From assembly GCA_003313425.1 (NCBI GenBank), contig NHZP01000003.1:62001-126000 (forward strand): a stretch of DNA of 64,000 nucleotides, given 5' to 3'. Both the position numbers and the translations under genes were made by a program. The DNA is from Pseudopyrenochaeta lycopersici. Its lineage: Eukaryota; Ascomycota; Dothideomycetes; Pleosporales; Pseudopyrenochaetaceae. Each line of letters begins with the position of its first letter. The stretch's first letter is position 1. Positions 11,108 to 23,100 of this stretch are shown here, piece by piece. The notes beneath the pieces are model-generated. The model saw nothing but the letters and a program-made list of their open reading frames with translations, ran no database searches and was not told the DNA's origin.

Positions 11108-11930
11108 CAAGCAAGCCAAGTCAAACCAAGCCTTTGGCTCGGTTTGAGGCTTGATTTTGGAGTCGTAGGCTTAGCTTGAGGCTTGAATCTAGTTTTTTTA
11201 ACCTGGCTTGACTTGAGGCTTGATAGATGGCTTGATAGCTTGATGGAGTTAATGAAGCTGATGGACTTATATAAGATAAATTACCCGCCTATGCTAATAA
11301 CTTGCTACCCTCGTTCCAATCGCATACGCTGTATAGCTTATCTATCGCCTTATCAGTTATTGTTGTTGTAGTGACGCTATTGCTCGGCCCAAAGCCAGCT
11401 TTACGCCACCGCCGTACATACTGAATAGCGGCTAACAACTAAGGTGAGATCACCCGTGCTCGAGACTCAAGGATGTCCCCAAGTTCGCTGAACATGCGCT
11501 CGCAATCGCAACTTGAGGCAGGTATAGAGAGGACGTCAATCGCGAGCTGGGCAAGCTGAGGATAGCGATCGCGCTGCTGTAACCAGTATTGTATAGGTTT
11601 ATTAGCAGCTTCTGTGCCCTTCTATGCCCTCGGTTCCTATCTTTTCCATCGCTTGTACTCATCTACTTCGTTACTGTTGTGCTTGTAGACGCCTCAGGAT
11701 CGATGAGGCTGTCAATAGCGCCGTCAATATTGTTTGAGACGACCCTTGGTAGCCTCACTGCGCGAGCAGAGCCCTTGTACTCACCCCAAAGCCACCCAAA
11801 CGCGCAGTTGTTGGTCTCAAGCCACTCAGTTTACCTGCTCAAGCGATGTCGCAGTATGTTTTGAAGTACCGATCAATGTAGCTAATGTATGGAAGCTATT
11901 TAGGTTTTCTATCTAACGTGTTCCACCACT
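11108..11930 (-). mobile_element. hAT transposon relic, C-terminal dimerisation region and subterminal repeats
   Basis: The minus strand, with a few stops, reads VDEYKRWKR near 11650 and QYWLQQRDRYPQLAQLAID near 11580-11530. It continues with VLSIPASSCDCERMFSELGD, LESRARVISP and AAIQYVRRW. This is the hAT family C-terminal dimerisation domain. The segment 11108-11250 holds at least seven GCTTGA words, typical of hAT subterminal motif clusters. The element is truncated: no N-terminal zinc finger or catalytic core is seen, and sequence to the right is RIP-degraded. Confidence 0.8.
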
Positions 11931-12521
11931 CGCCGGCCCACCTCATCAACACTAACGCGCTTACCTCCACAACAAACAATTATAACTACCTAACAACAGC
12001 CTGTAGTAGCTTAAAAGGAGGGCCGTGTCCTTCTTACGTCTTAGGCGATTAATTTAAGACAGATAAAAAGTATATGCAGGGCTATAGAGCGATTTAACGT
12101 TCCTTAATTACTCCTTTTGCAGCACTTCTAAAGCTACTAAACCCCTTTAATAATTAATATATAAAAATATAAGCTATTATTTACTAAAGAAAAAGCCTAA
12201 TTAAATAGATACTAGAGCTTAATTAATAAAGCTTTCTACCTTATATTATTAATATACGTTAGATAAGAGATACTCTTCTTACTATATAAGGCTAGCAGCC
12301 TTTTCTACTTCTTTTTAGTAAGAACTAAGTTTATTATTTTATTAAAGCTTAATTAAAGCTTTAAATAAAGTAAGACTATAAATTTTACTTATAGTATATA
12401 AAATATAAAAATTTTATAAAAATAAATACTTAGTATAGCTTTAAAAGAGATATAATTAAAGATATACGATAGCTACTAAAGATACTTATAACTTTAATAA
12501 AATTAAGTTTATAATAAGTAT
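11931..12521. other. AT-rich RIP-degraded DNA, left flank of nested block
   Basis: No open frames and very few CpA/TpG. Ends with GTAT at 12518-12521, matching GTAT just after the outer element's right LTR. Confidence 0.6.
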
Positions 12522-12848
12522 TGTGCCGATGCACTTAGTAACGTAGTTACCGAGGGCATCTTAGCTAGGATTAGGTAGGCTTAGCCAGGAAATCCAGGTA
12601 TAAAGGTAATAGATAGGACCTCCTTAGGAGGCATTAAATCAACTAAGTATCACCTACGCTGTACTGTTAAGTCCTGCTTTACTAGAGTCTCGATTATTTA
12701 ATTCATCATTACCTATCTACCTTTGTCTACCTCGTTACCCGTCCCCGCACCTCACTATCTTAACTAACACGAGATACTCTGTTACTTCTACTGCGCGTAA
12801 GGCTACCATCAAAAGAGAGAAGTTAGCTAAGGCCTCTGTTCCTGCACA
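12522..12848 (+). repeat. Outer element 5' LTR
   Basis: Begins TGTGCCGATGCAC and ends TTCCTGCACA. It aligns end to end with 30885-31212. Its outer (left) half retains CpA/TpG that are TpA in the other LTR, while its inner (right) half is the more mutated. Confidence 0.85.
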
Positions 12849-14129
12849 AATTAGCAAAGCCTAAGGGGCTAAATTTTATTAACTTCTTAGTGCAACCTTA
12901 AGATCCCCTAAGCTGCTGCTATTAGAAAATAATAGAAAGGGGTAAAAACAACCCTAAGACTAATCTAGATAGGTAATTTTTAAGCTTTAAGTAAGGCTTA
13001 CTAGTAGGCTTTTATTTAAGATACGCATAATAGTATATACAGTACTAGGATAAAAGTTCAGTTCACCAACAACCGAATACGAGGTCCAAACATTAACACC
13101 TCTCTCTACCCTATCTATTAATAAACCCCTAAAAGTTATAATAACGTAAAAAGAGGCGTTAATTTATTATAAAAAGCTTAATATTTTGTTTAATAACTGT
13201 ACGCATGCCTTAAAGCAGTAAGGCGTTACAGCATAGATAGAATAAGCGTCTTTACGTACGAATTAGGGATCTTCTACTATACTTCCTTTAATGCTTTATA
13301 AAATCGCTCCTAGTCCTCTGCAGACTCGCTAGTCGTAGCTAGCTCTAAGTAAAGCTTATTTACCTTCCTTTTTAGTACCTACTACATATACTTAATAGGG
13401 TTAAGGTCTACTAAGTAGGGTAGGAAGTTAACAACGTTTATACAGTGCCTCTATAACTACTCGCTAGTTACTTGTGCAGTATATTTGCATATATTATCCT
13501 GTTAGAAGAGGTCGCCCCTCTAATAATTATAGAGGAGACCTTCTTCTAGCGCTTAAGTATAGCTCTAAGCTAAGTAGCTATTATAGGGGGCGTTAGAGTC
13601 CCTCTCTATAATTACTAGCAGACTCTTCTAAGCCCTCCCCCTTCTATTAATCTAGATTAACGCCTATACTATCTGCGCAGGAGGACGCGATGTATTATAC
13701 TCCTCTATTATCTTATACCTCTATTTCTTATTAGGATAGTAGAAGCACTATTCTTAGTTAGAACTAGAGCCTTTTTAAATAGAGCACTTATTAGAAAAGC
13801 GCATAGTCCTCCTCTTCTAGTTAAAATGCCGCCACTTCCTCTCCTACGCTCTTCTTCTTTCTGCCGTATATTAAGTAATCTTAGGTCTACGTTTGCATCT
13901 AAACTTCTTTAGGTTATACCTCTTAAGCACTCTGTACGTAGTTTTAGCAGATATTTAATTAGTAAGGGTAGCTTCTTTAAGGAGCTGCCTATACTCTATT
14001 TTAGGATATTTTTAAGCTATTTAAAACAGCACTCGCTCGTTACGTTGCGATAGTATCTTAGGGCGCCTAGATTAAGGTAGGTCTTTTATAGTGTAGTAGA
14101 CCTGCTATTGTTATAAGGTGTTGCGTACA

Positions 14130-14384
14130 TGTTACGGTAACCACCGTGGTTCCCGCAACACCTGAATTGGCTAGCCCTGTCGAGGCCTGAGCTCGAGCAC
14201 AGGCCTAGCCCCTGAGTATTCTTCTGCACCTGAGTTTCTGTTCTCTTCTCTTCTTTACGCAACGTCTTGTATTACACCTAAGATTGTACGTAGTATAATA
14301 ATTAAGCTATTAGTTAAGCGTTAAAATCCCTACTTATAGCCTCTTGTAATATTATATTGCGTTATTTACTATAGCCTCTTAAGA
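14130..14384 (+). repeat. Chromovirus 5' LTR
   Basis: Begins TGTTACGGTAACCACCGTGG. Contains two adjacent degenerate copies of an approximately 32-bp terminal unit ending TAGCCTCT. The outer part is nearly unmutated, the inner part RIP-changed. Confidence 0.82.
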
Positions 14385-14429
14385 AAATATAGATCTATTT
14401 TAGCTTATCCTATAATAGCTGTAGGAACT

Positions 14430-17400
14430 AAGAGTTAGTAGTAAAGTATTAAAAGCTAGAAATAAAGCCTTACAGGCCTCTTTATCTAAGCAGGAAGCCT
14501 ACTATTACGAAGAGATAGTAACTCTACGCTAGGAACTTAAGGTAATTAAGATAAAGTCTACTACTACTTAAGCTATCGTAATAACTAAAGCTAAGAGCTA
14601 ACTAAGTAATAAAGAGATATTATCTAGTAATAGATCCTCTCTTGTAACTCTTACTCTACCTACGACCTAAACCTCCCCTTTCTAAACCCCCTGCGATTAG
14701 GCTAAAATTAGAACAACTCCCTAACCTACCTGCGTTTAGTAGAAGAAAGAAGGACCTCCTACTTTTCCTAATAAAACTATAATATAAGTTAAAAGGAAAC
14801 GCTAATTAATTTATAAATAAAGAAGCCTACCTAATCTACGCATACTCTTATCTTAAGTATAACCTTACTATACTAGTAGACCCTCTTATAGATAAAGATA
14901 TTATAACTATAGATTAACTTATTAGATTCTTTAATACTACTTATAGAGATCTAAACTAAGAACTTACTATATAGAGCTAATTAGATAACTTAAAATAAAG
15001 AAAGAAGAACTTCTTATCCTACTTTACAGATTTTAGAAGGCTAGTAGCTAATACTAACCTAAATAAAGGAGCCTAGATTAACTAACTCTACTACTCTCTC
15101 TCTAATAATTTAAGAAGAGTTATAGTTAGTGTACTAATCTCTTAGTCCCTAAATAATTATATAAACCTAATCGCGTTATATAATAATAATTTACGTTACT
15201 TAGTATCTTAACCTAAATAATACTAGTATCTAATAGAAATAGAGATTAACGTTACTAACTACGTACCTGTTAGTTCTATAGAGCGTTAAAAATAGATTAA
15301 GAAAAGACGCTGTTTTAAATGCGACTCTAAAGATTATATCTCCTGTTACTACTCTATTCCCTTACCCTAACTACGTATAAATAGTTATTATCTGTAGTTA
15401 CTAAAAGGCCCTTAGAGTTACAGATTCTTAACCTTAACTAGTAGCTTAAGACAATCTCGCAGATGTAAAGTAGCTTATTCCTACTCTCGTAAGGGAAAAG
15501 CCTTATCCTAAGGATAAGTTACTCCCTAAGACTATATGCTTACTAAATCTCTACTAAACTCTAGGCTACGCCTTATTAAGACTTATAGAAATATAGTATA
15601 ACTATACCCTGCTTAATCTAATAAGGCCCTATAAAGAGTAACTTAAAAGCCCTTATTAATACTAGAGTAACTAGTATTAGTTATATCTATAGAGATCTTA
15701 CGCGTAACCTAAAACTAAATTAAATACTACTGCCTTACGTTATATACCTAACTAGATTTACTAGAACTGTACTTAATAGTAGAGAAGTCTCTTATACTAT
15801 TAACCTAACCCTCTGCTACAGAAACTATATAGAGAACTTATACCTATATGTTATAAATATAGGCTGTTATAATATAATCCTTAGCTAACCTTAGATATAT
15901 AAGCATAAGATTAGCGTAGATTATAAGCACGAACAGCTAAAGTTTAACGCTTAACAGTGCACTAAACACGGCCTACGCAAGAACTATAACACGAACCTAC
16001 TAAAGACTGAAGCCTTAGCTAGTGTACTAGTCTATACTAGTTACTCTAGGCCTACTCGCCTGAACCTAACTATCTAATACTAACACGACTACTAGTTACT
16101 TAAGATAAATTGCTAACTAAAAGAACCTATAGAAGAGTTCCTAGAGACTCCTGCTTTAAGACCTAATAGAGAAGAAGAACCTAACCTCTTATCTTAACCT
16201 AACCTAGACATATACTATATTAGAGATAAACTACTTATTTGCTTAGCTAAGAAGTAAGACTATAAAATATTTGCAGTATTAATCGCTAATATTAATAAAG
16301 CCCTTACTCTTAAGACCTATACTAACCTAGCTACTAAGGTGCCTGCTAAATATTATAATCTGCTTATAGTCTTTTCGCAACAATAGTTAGATTAGCTGCC
16401 TAAAAGATAGCTATATAATTATAAGATTAACCTTAAGGAAGGTAAATAACCTAACCTTAGGCTACTATATAGCATGTCCTAGAATAAGCTACTTATATTA
16501 CGTAAATACCTTAAAGATAACCTCTTAAAAGGCTTTATCTAAGCTAGCTTATCCCTTATTACCTTACCTGTTATCTTTATTAAGAAACTAGGAGGAGGCC
16601 TTTAATTCTATGTAGACTACTAAGGCCTTAATACTGTTACTATTAAGAACTAATACCTAATACTACTAATCTAGGAAACCCTAAACTAACTTAGTAAAGT
16701 TAAGTACTATATAAAGCTTAATATTATTGCTGCCTTTAACCGCCTCTGTATTATAGAAGGAGACGAATAGCGAACTACTTTCTGTACGAGATATAGTATG
16801 TTTAAGTACCTTATTATGCCCTTTAGCTTAGCTAACGCGCTAAGCACGTTCTAATACTTTGTAAACGACGTCCTACGTCTATACTTAGATATTTTCTATA
16901 CTACCTACCTTAATAATATCTTAATCTATAGTAAGAACCTGTAGGAGTACTAAGAATATATTTAATCTGTCCTTAGAGCTTTATAAGAAGCTGGATTATA
17001 ACTTAACATTAATAAGTGTAAGTTCTACTAATCTGAGGTCACATACCTAGGCTATGTAATTACTACGAGCGGAGTAAAGATAGACCTTAGAAAGGTTTAA
17101 GCTATCTAAGACTAGGAATACCTAAGGAACGTAAAAGACGTACGCGCTTTCTTAGAGTTCGCTAACTTCTACTAGAGGTTTATTAATAACTTCTTATATA
17201 TAGTTATACCTCTAATACACCTAATAAAGAAGGATACTAAGTTCTCCTTTACTAACGCTTACTGTAAAGTATTTAATAATTTAAAATAAGCCTTTACAAC
17301 TGCTCTAATTCTCTGTTACTTTAACCCTAACCTGCCTATAGTTATTAAGGCTAACACCTTAGACTACGTGACAGCAGGAGTCCTATCCTAGAAGGATAAG

Positions 17401-19340
17401 GGAGGAGTCCTCTAGCCTATCGCGTATTACTTAAAGAGAATAAACCCTGCTGAGAGCAATTACGAGATATACAACAAGGAATTACTCGTAATTATATGCT
17501 GCTTTAAACACTAGAGACTAGAACTAGAGGGAGCCTACTTCCTAATTAATATATTAAGTAATTATAAGAACCTGCAGTATTTTACGACTATAAAATAACT
17601 AAGTTACTAATAAGCCTACTAGTTAGAGTACTTATCCTGTTTTAACTTTATAATTACGTATTAACTAGGCAAGCAAGGAGAAAAACCTAACGTACTAACA
17701 CGACGCTCCTAAGACTAGCCTACCTAGGAAGAGATATATAACGCTCGTAAATAGATACTACTATAACTAGATCTGTTTAAACATCTAATATCTAAGGCAC
17801 CCTCTAGCGCCTATAATCTTTCTTTATTAGAAACTAAACGCTCTATCTAAGAGATTATTAACGTAGAATATAACTCTAACCTATTTATACGGGAAATCTT
17901 AGCCCTATTAAGGACTAATACTTAGTAATTTAAGAAAGTCTTACTCTTAGAATATAAAGAATAAAATTAGCGCTTATACTACTAGGGACGACTAGTAATC
18001 CCTACACACAATAAACTTATTATTAAGCTCTTACGCGCAGTATACAACTCCCCTGCAGGCAGCTACCTAGGATAAGGAAAGACGTTAGAAATCCTCTAAA
18101 GAGAATACTACTAGCTAAATATATTCTAGATAATCTGCTATTATATTACCTGCTGCTATACCTACTAATAATTAAAAGCCTCTCGCGAGAAGTATTACGG
18201 CCTGCTTAAGCCTCTACTAGTACCTAAAAAATAATAGTAAGATATATTAGTTAACTTTATAACTAACCTCCCTAAATCTAAAGGATGTACTAATATTATA
18301 GTAGTAGTTAATTAGCTATCTAAATACTGCTACCTAATCCCCTGTGCTAAGATAGAAGCTCTAGACGTCGCCTAGCTGTTTATTTGCTACGTGTGGGTAT
18401 ATTACGGCCTTCCGAATACGATTGTCTCTGACTATAGTAGATAGTTTATCTCTGCTTTCTTTAACGAACTTTGTAAATAATTAAAAATTAACTAACACTA
18501 TTTAACTAGCTACTACCCTAAAACTAATAGCGAGACTAAGATTATAAATTCAGTAATAGAGCAGGTCCTACGCGCGTATACGAACTATTAGTAAACTAAC
18601 TAGGTTAGCTACTTGCCTATCGCCTAATTTGAAGCTAATAACATAGTCTTAGAATTAACTAGGTTATCCCTAATAATGGCCTGCTTCAGCTAGAACTTAT
18701 AAATAGGTTTCAAACTGCCCTTAAATATAAGGAGAGCCCTATACTAGGCTCTACAGGCCTAAGAAGCTAACCAGATAATTAAGAAGATGCGTAATATAAT
18801 AGAGTTTATCCGCGAAGAAATAATATAGGCCTAAGCCTGTTAATAAGAACACGTAAATAAGAAACGCCTCTTAGCACCTGCGTACGAAGTAGGCGATAAA
18901 GTCTAGCTTAATACTTAAAATATCTGCACTTAATAAGCCTTAAAGAAGCTAGACTAGAAGAATCTTAGCCCTTACTGCGTAGCTAAGAAGATCTTCTCTT
19001 ACGCGTATAGGCTTAAACTGCCTAAATCTATAAAGATACACCTAGTTTTCTACGTCTCTCTACTCTAACTAGCTGCAGCTAAGTTAGACTACTTACTTAG
19101 TTAATAAGTAATACTGCCTAGACTAGTAATAGTAGATAAGGAGGAAGAGTACTTTATTAAAAGTATAGAGGACCTGCGTCTTAATAGACGACGTAACTAT
19201 TATAAATATCTAGTAAAGTAGACAGGCTATAATAAGATAAGTTAGGAACCTGCTACAGACCTAAAAGATAATTAAGCTGTAACTAATTTCTATAAGAGGT
19301 ACCCTAATATCTTAGAGCTACCTAAAACTGCGTAAGAGTA
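14430..19340 (+). pseudogene. Chromovirus gag-pol relic
   Basis: Plus-strand reading through stops gives, in order: a gag region ending in a zinc-knuckle-like CFKCDSKDYIS (15311-15349); RT with FYVDY (16606-16620), then MPFSLANALSTF; and the catalytic box at 16906-16920. That box reads YLNNI where active elements have two Asp, so both catalytic Asp codons have become Asn by G-to-A change. RNase H follows (LCYFNPNLPIVIKANTLDYV near 17320, [13 protein letters not shown] near 17460). The integrase zinc/core traces lie at about 17900-18700. A C-terminal chromodomain lies near 19190-19330 (YYKYLVK, TGYNK, FYKRYPN). Dozens of TAG/TAA stops replace Gln and Trp codons. Inactive. Confidence 0.88.
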
Positions 19341-19440
19341 AGAGTAAAGTCCTTACTACGTAAAGACACGAACCTAACACTAGCAATAATACTGCTCTAT
19401 AAACACCCCTTACAGGAGCTTAAGAGTAAGAGGGGGGTAC

Positions 19441-19694
19441 TGTTATAGTAACTACTGTAGTTCCCGTAACACCTAAATTGGCTAGCCCTGTTAAGGCCTA
19501 AGCTTGAGCATAGGCCTAGCCCCTAAGTATTCTTCTGCACCTAAGTTTCTATTCTCTTCTCTTCTTTACGCAACGTCTTATATTATACCTAAGATTGTAC
19601 GTAGTATAATAATTAAGCTATTAGTTAAGCGTTGAAATCCCTACTCGTAGCCTCTCGTGACATTTGAAATCCCTACTTGTAGCCTCTCGTGACA
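19441..19694 (+). repeat. Chromovirus 3' LTR
   Basis: Starts TGTTATAGTAACTACTGTAG and ends CCTCTCGTGACA. Here the inner (left) part is the RIP-mutated one and the outer end is clean. The 32-bp terminal unit is present twice and easily read (AAATCCCTACT...CGTGACA). Confidence 0.88.
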
Positions 19695-20149
19695 GTACAC
19701 ATTTAGGTGTGACGCGAAATTCTTCTGCTAACTCCTTCGCGCCACAGCCTGCTTCTAACTTCGTAATAATTCTTATGCGTTTATTTAGGGTTAATTAGGT
19801 GGTTATTCTTGCATTACTACTTATTTCCTAGCTAAATTAACGGCGTTATAGCATTTTAGTAGTAGTTTAAAAATTTAGTGTTAATAAGGGACGCTTTGAC
19901 GCGTCGCTTCGCGAACTGAACTTTTGTCCCGTGACTGTATAAAAAGGATATATAGTTAGTTATTAGTTATTAGCTAGTTATTAGTAATTAAGTAAGTAAG
20001 AAATCAGTTATTAGACAGGAACTAACAAAGGATTGAAGCCGTTAAGTTTAAGTTTAAGGTATTAAGTATTAAGGAGAAAAACGCTAAGTCCTATAGATAA
20101 TTAATTAAATAAAACATAAAACACCTAGTAGACTAAGAATCTAAGTTTA

Positions 20150-23100
20150 AATGTTAACTAGCAAGTTAACCTACGAGGAATTTCTATCTAAACTTAGTTA
20201 CTATAGAGAAACTCAATAAATAGCTATTAAGACATTAGACGAGGAGGAGCACTCGCTAGCTACCCTTACGCCTGCGCCTAAGCGAGCTAGTAATAATAAG
20301 ATAAAAGATATTAAGACCTTAAGTTAAATAAGAAAAGAACAGATAATAGACATGCTAACTGCCCTAAACATAAGCAGGAGAAACGTATTACTACCTATAA
20401 GACACGGTACTAGCCTAGTATTTAATAGAACTAACGTAACTAAGTTCCTTAAGAGCTATAATTGCCGCGTAGAAAATAGAGGTCTTAATTAAGAGGAGAG
20501 ACTCTACGTAATTCCTAACTTCTATAATAATAAATATAGTAACTTTATTAAAAGATCTCTTAAGTTTAAAGGGAGAGATTAAGAAAGCCTTTAAGAGCTT
20601 ATTAAGGAATACCAGAAAGATAAAGATAAAAGTACTTAAATAGGAACACGTGCGTACCTTAAGGATTATATTACTTAATTAGCGCTGTAGTTCCCTAGCT
20701 TACTTAGCTATTACACTAACTTCCTTATTTATATAGAAGCTTATATTATGTTAGGAAATATATCTAAGAAAGAAAAAGGCTACCTATTCTACTAAGGCCT
20801 GCCTGCTAAGGATAGAGAAGACGTACTTATTAGGATACATAACAGCCTAGAAGGAAGGCGTTTAGAAACTTACTATATAGAAAGTATCTATAAGTTTATA
20901 AAGAAGATATACTAGTAAAAGGAGGAACTAAAAGAGGTAGCTGCTGTAGAATAATAACTACTTAGTTAATATAATACTATTCTGCGCAAAACCTCCTCCT
21001 TAGCTTTAGAAGAGGTAAGAAAGGTAGTTAAAAAGAAGAAAGGGCCTTAACTACTTAAGGTTAACAACGAAGTAATAGATCTTATATAAGCCTTTAAAGA
21101 TATTAGAATTAATATTACTAAGTTAACTAAAGTTATAAACTAAAATAAGGCTATTATAAAAGCCCTCTAGTCTCCTATAAATTACGTATACTTCCTTAAT
21201 TATATAGTATAATAATAAGCACTATTATAACTACGCTAATAGATATATTATAATTAAAATAATAGAAGTTATATAACTAATATACCTCTAAACGTTAATT
21301 AGAGATAAGGCTCTACGTAGGTATAAGGGCGAGAACAACGCCTTATATATAATATGTGTGGCTTAGCAGCTTATCTAGTTTAAGATTGCGATGTATACTA
21401 TAAGCTTATCTTGTTAGGCTAGGTATCTACTTTCTTTATAAAGGAAGATAACCGCAGGATCTATTATTTTAGACTATCGTATAAAAAGCTTAGAGAAATT
21501 ACTAGGTCTATTCTACTAAGCTTTTAGCTGAACTAGCTAAAAAAGAAGGTTATAGAATTCTTTAAAGTACCTAAGGATATACTAGACTAGCCAGCTTTAG
21601 TAGTAAGACTAGATATATTTAGAGGAATAGACTTACGCGCAGGGGTAAGGAACCTAGGACGAAGTTAATAATAAGAGAACCTAGCAGCTAACAGCGTTAC
21701 GGAAATCCTTAGCGCAGGAACTAAGATAGATGTAGAAGATAAGTTTTATAACTTCTAGGAAAATTGTATACTTAACTAGTAATATTACAGCTTAGTTATA
21801 AGCCTTAATTACGTAGATAGTAATAATATTATTATAGGGGCGTTTCCTAAGGACCTCCTAGAAACTATAGAAGTCTGTGCAGCTAGTTAAAAAGTAACAC
21901 TAAGTAAAGATAAAACTCTAGAATAAGTTCGCTAAGGCGAGGTATAAAAGCCTGCTCAGCTATAAAAGATTTTAGCTAGATAACTACTAAGAAACTAAAA
22001 TAAAGAGCTAAGCTAATTTATAGAGAAAGGGCTAACTACTTTAGCTACGCCTACTTTAAGACAAAGATACGAGGGTAATAAGGTTATGCACGATATAGGA
22101 TCCGCGGGCGTGCTTATTATAACGCTGCACAGAGGAGTAACAGTTACTACTAAGCCGCTACCCTATCAGATACTAGATTACCTTAAGCTACCTATTAATT
22201 ACGCGTATTATAGTAAAGAAAAGAAAGTTTAATTCTAAGAGACTTATAATAAAGAATAAAGCCTAGAAATCTACTAACTATCTAAGATTATATTAGCTAT
22301 CTTAAAGTAAGAAGTATAAGGATTAACTATAGGAGACTTACTTAGGCAAAATAATATTAAAGGCTAGGTTAGAAAGCTCCTTTAAGAAGAAGAAGGAACT
22401 AAGAAACGTCCTATAGAAGTAAACGCGATAGTTTTAGTAAGCTAGCTAATTAGGAGCTGCCCTAGGTGCGCTAAGCTTAAACTAGAAAGCCTTATAATTA
22501 GCTAGAACTATCTAAACCCTAATAAACGCGAGGAACCTAAACCCTAGGTATTAAAATATAACGTAATCGCAACTATATATAACGCGTAGCAATAATATAT
22601 TATTAATAGTAAATCTAATACCTAGATTAATAAGGATAAGGTTATAGTAAAGAGGGCAGCTACGCAGGAAAGGCTTAGAAGAATAAAACCAATGCATTAC
22701 AACCTTCCTGTTTATTGGGTATTATTTAATAGGAACATAGTTAAATACCTTATTAACACAGGTTCGTAAATAAACCTCTTAAGATTAAGTGCAGCACGAG
22801 CCTTAAGTATTATCTACAAGGCTATAGAGTAACGTCCTAGACAGATAAATAGAATTATAAGTGTAATAGGAGATACTAACGCCTTTGCTAGCACGGCTTA
22901 GGACGTCCTAGTTAAAGTAAGGGAGGTTATTATAAGGTCGTACTTCTAAATAATAGCTAATCTAATAAGGTTAGCTATTCTTAGTAATCCCTAGTATTCT
23001 ATAGTAAGGTTAGCTATCTAGGATAACGTGTATAGTTAGGTTACGTGTTAAATAATCTCTAAGGATAGAATAAGGAACGCAGTCTTCCTAGCATTAGATC

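Larger units (their letters stand above)
14130..19694 (+). mobile_element. Gypsy chromovirus, full length, RIP-inactivated, inserted in the mariner
   Basis: LTRs of about 254 bp (14130-14384 and 19441-19694) flank a 5-kb interior. A perfect 5-bp target duplication GTACA lies at 14125-14129 and 19695-19699. A polypurine tract (AGAGGGGGG) sits just before the right LTR. The total of 5565 bp and the order gag, RT, RNase H, integrase and chromodomain on the plus strand match chromoviruses. It lies within the mariner transposase relic, so it inserted after the mariner. Confidence 0.92.
13040..19937 (-). mobile_element. Tc1/mariner element split by a Gypsy insertion
   Basis: Left end CAGTACTAGGATAAAAGTTC at 13040 pairs with a right end whose complement begins CAGTCACGGGACAAAAGTTC at 19937. 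TA dinucleotides flank both sides (13038-13039 and 19938-19939). Excluding the Gypsy (14130-19694) and its GTACA duplication, the element is about 1.33 kb, normal for the family. The minus strand encodes a relic transposase: an N-terminal HTH piece (CGAKELAEEFRVTPKCV) at about 19700-19790 lies right of the insertion. The catalytic part lies left of it (13150-14100) with QDNICKYTAQVTSE, VVNFLPYLVDLNPIKYM and VLKRKVNKLY. The usual acidic residue in PIE is Lys here, a RIP-type change. Inactive. Confidence 0.85.
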
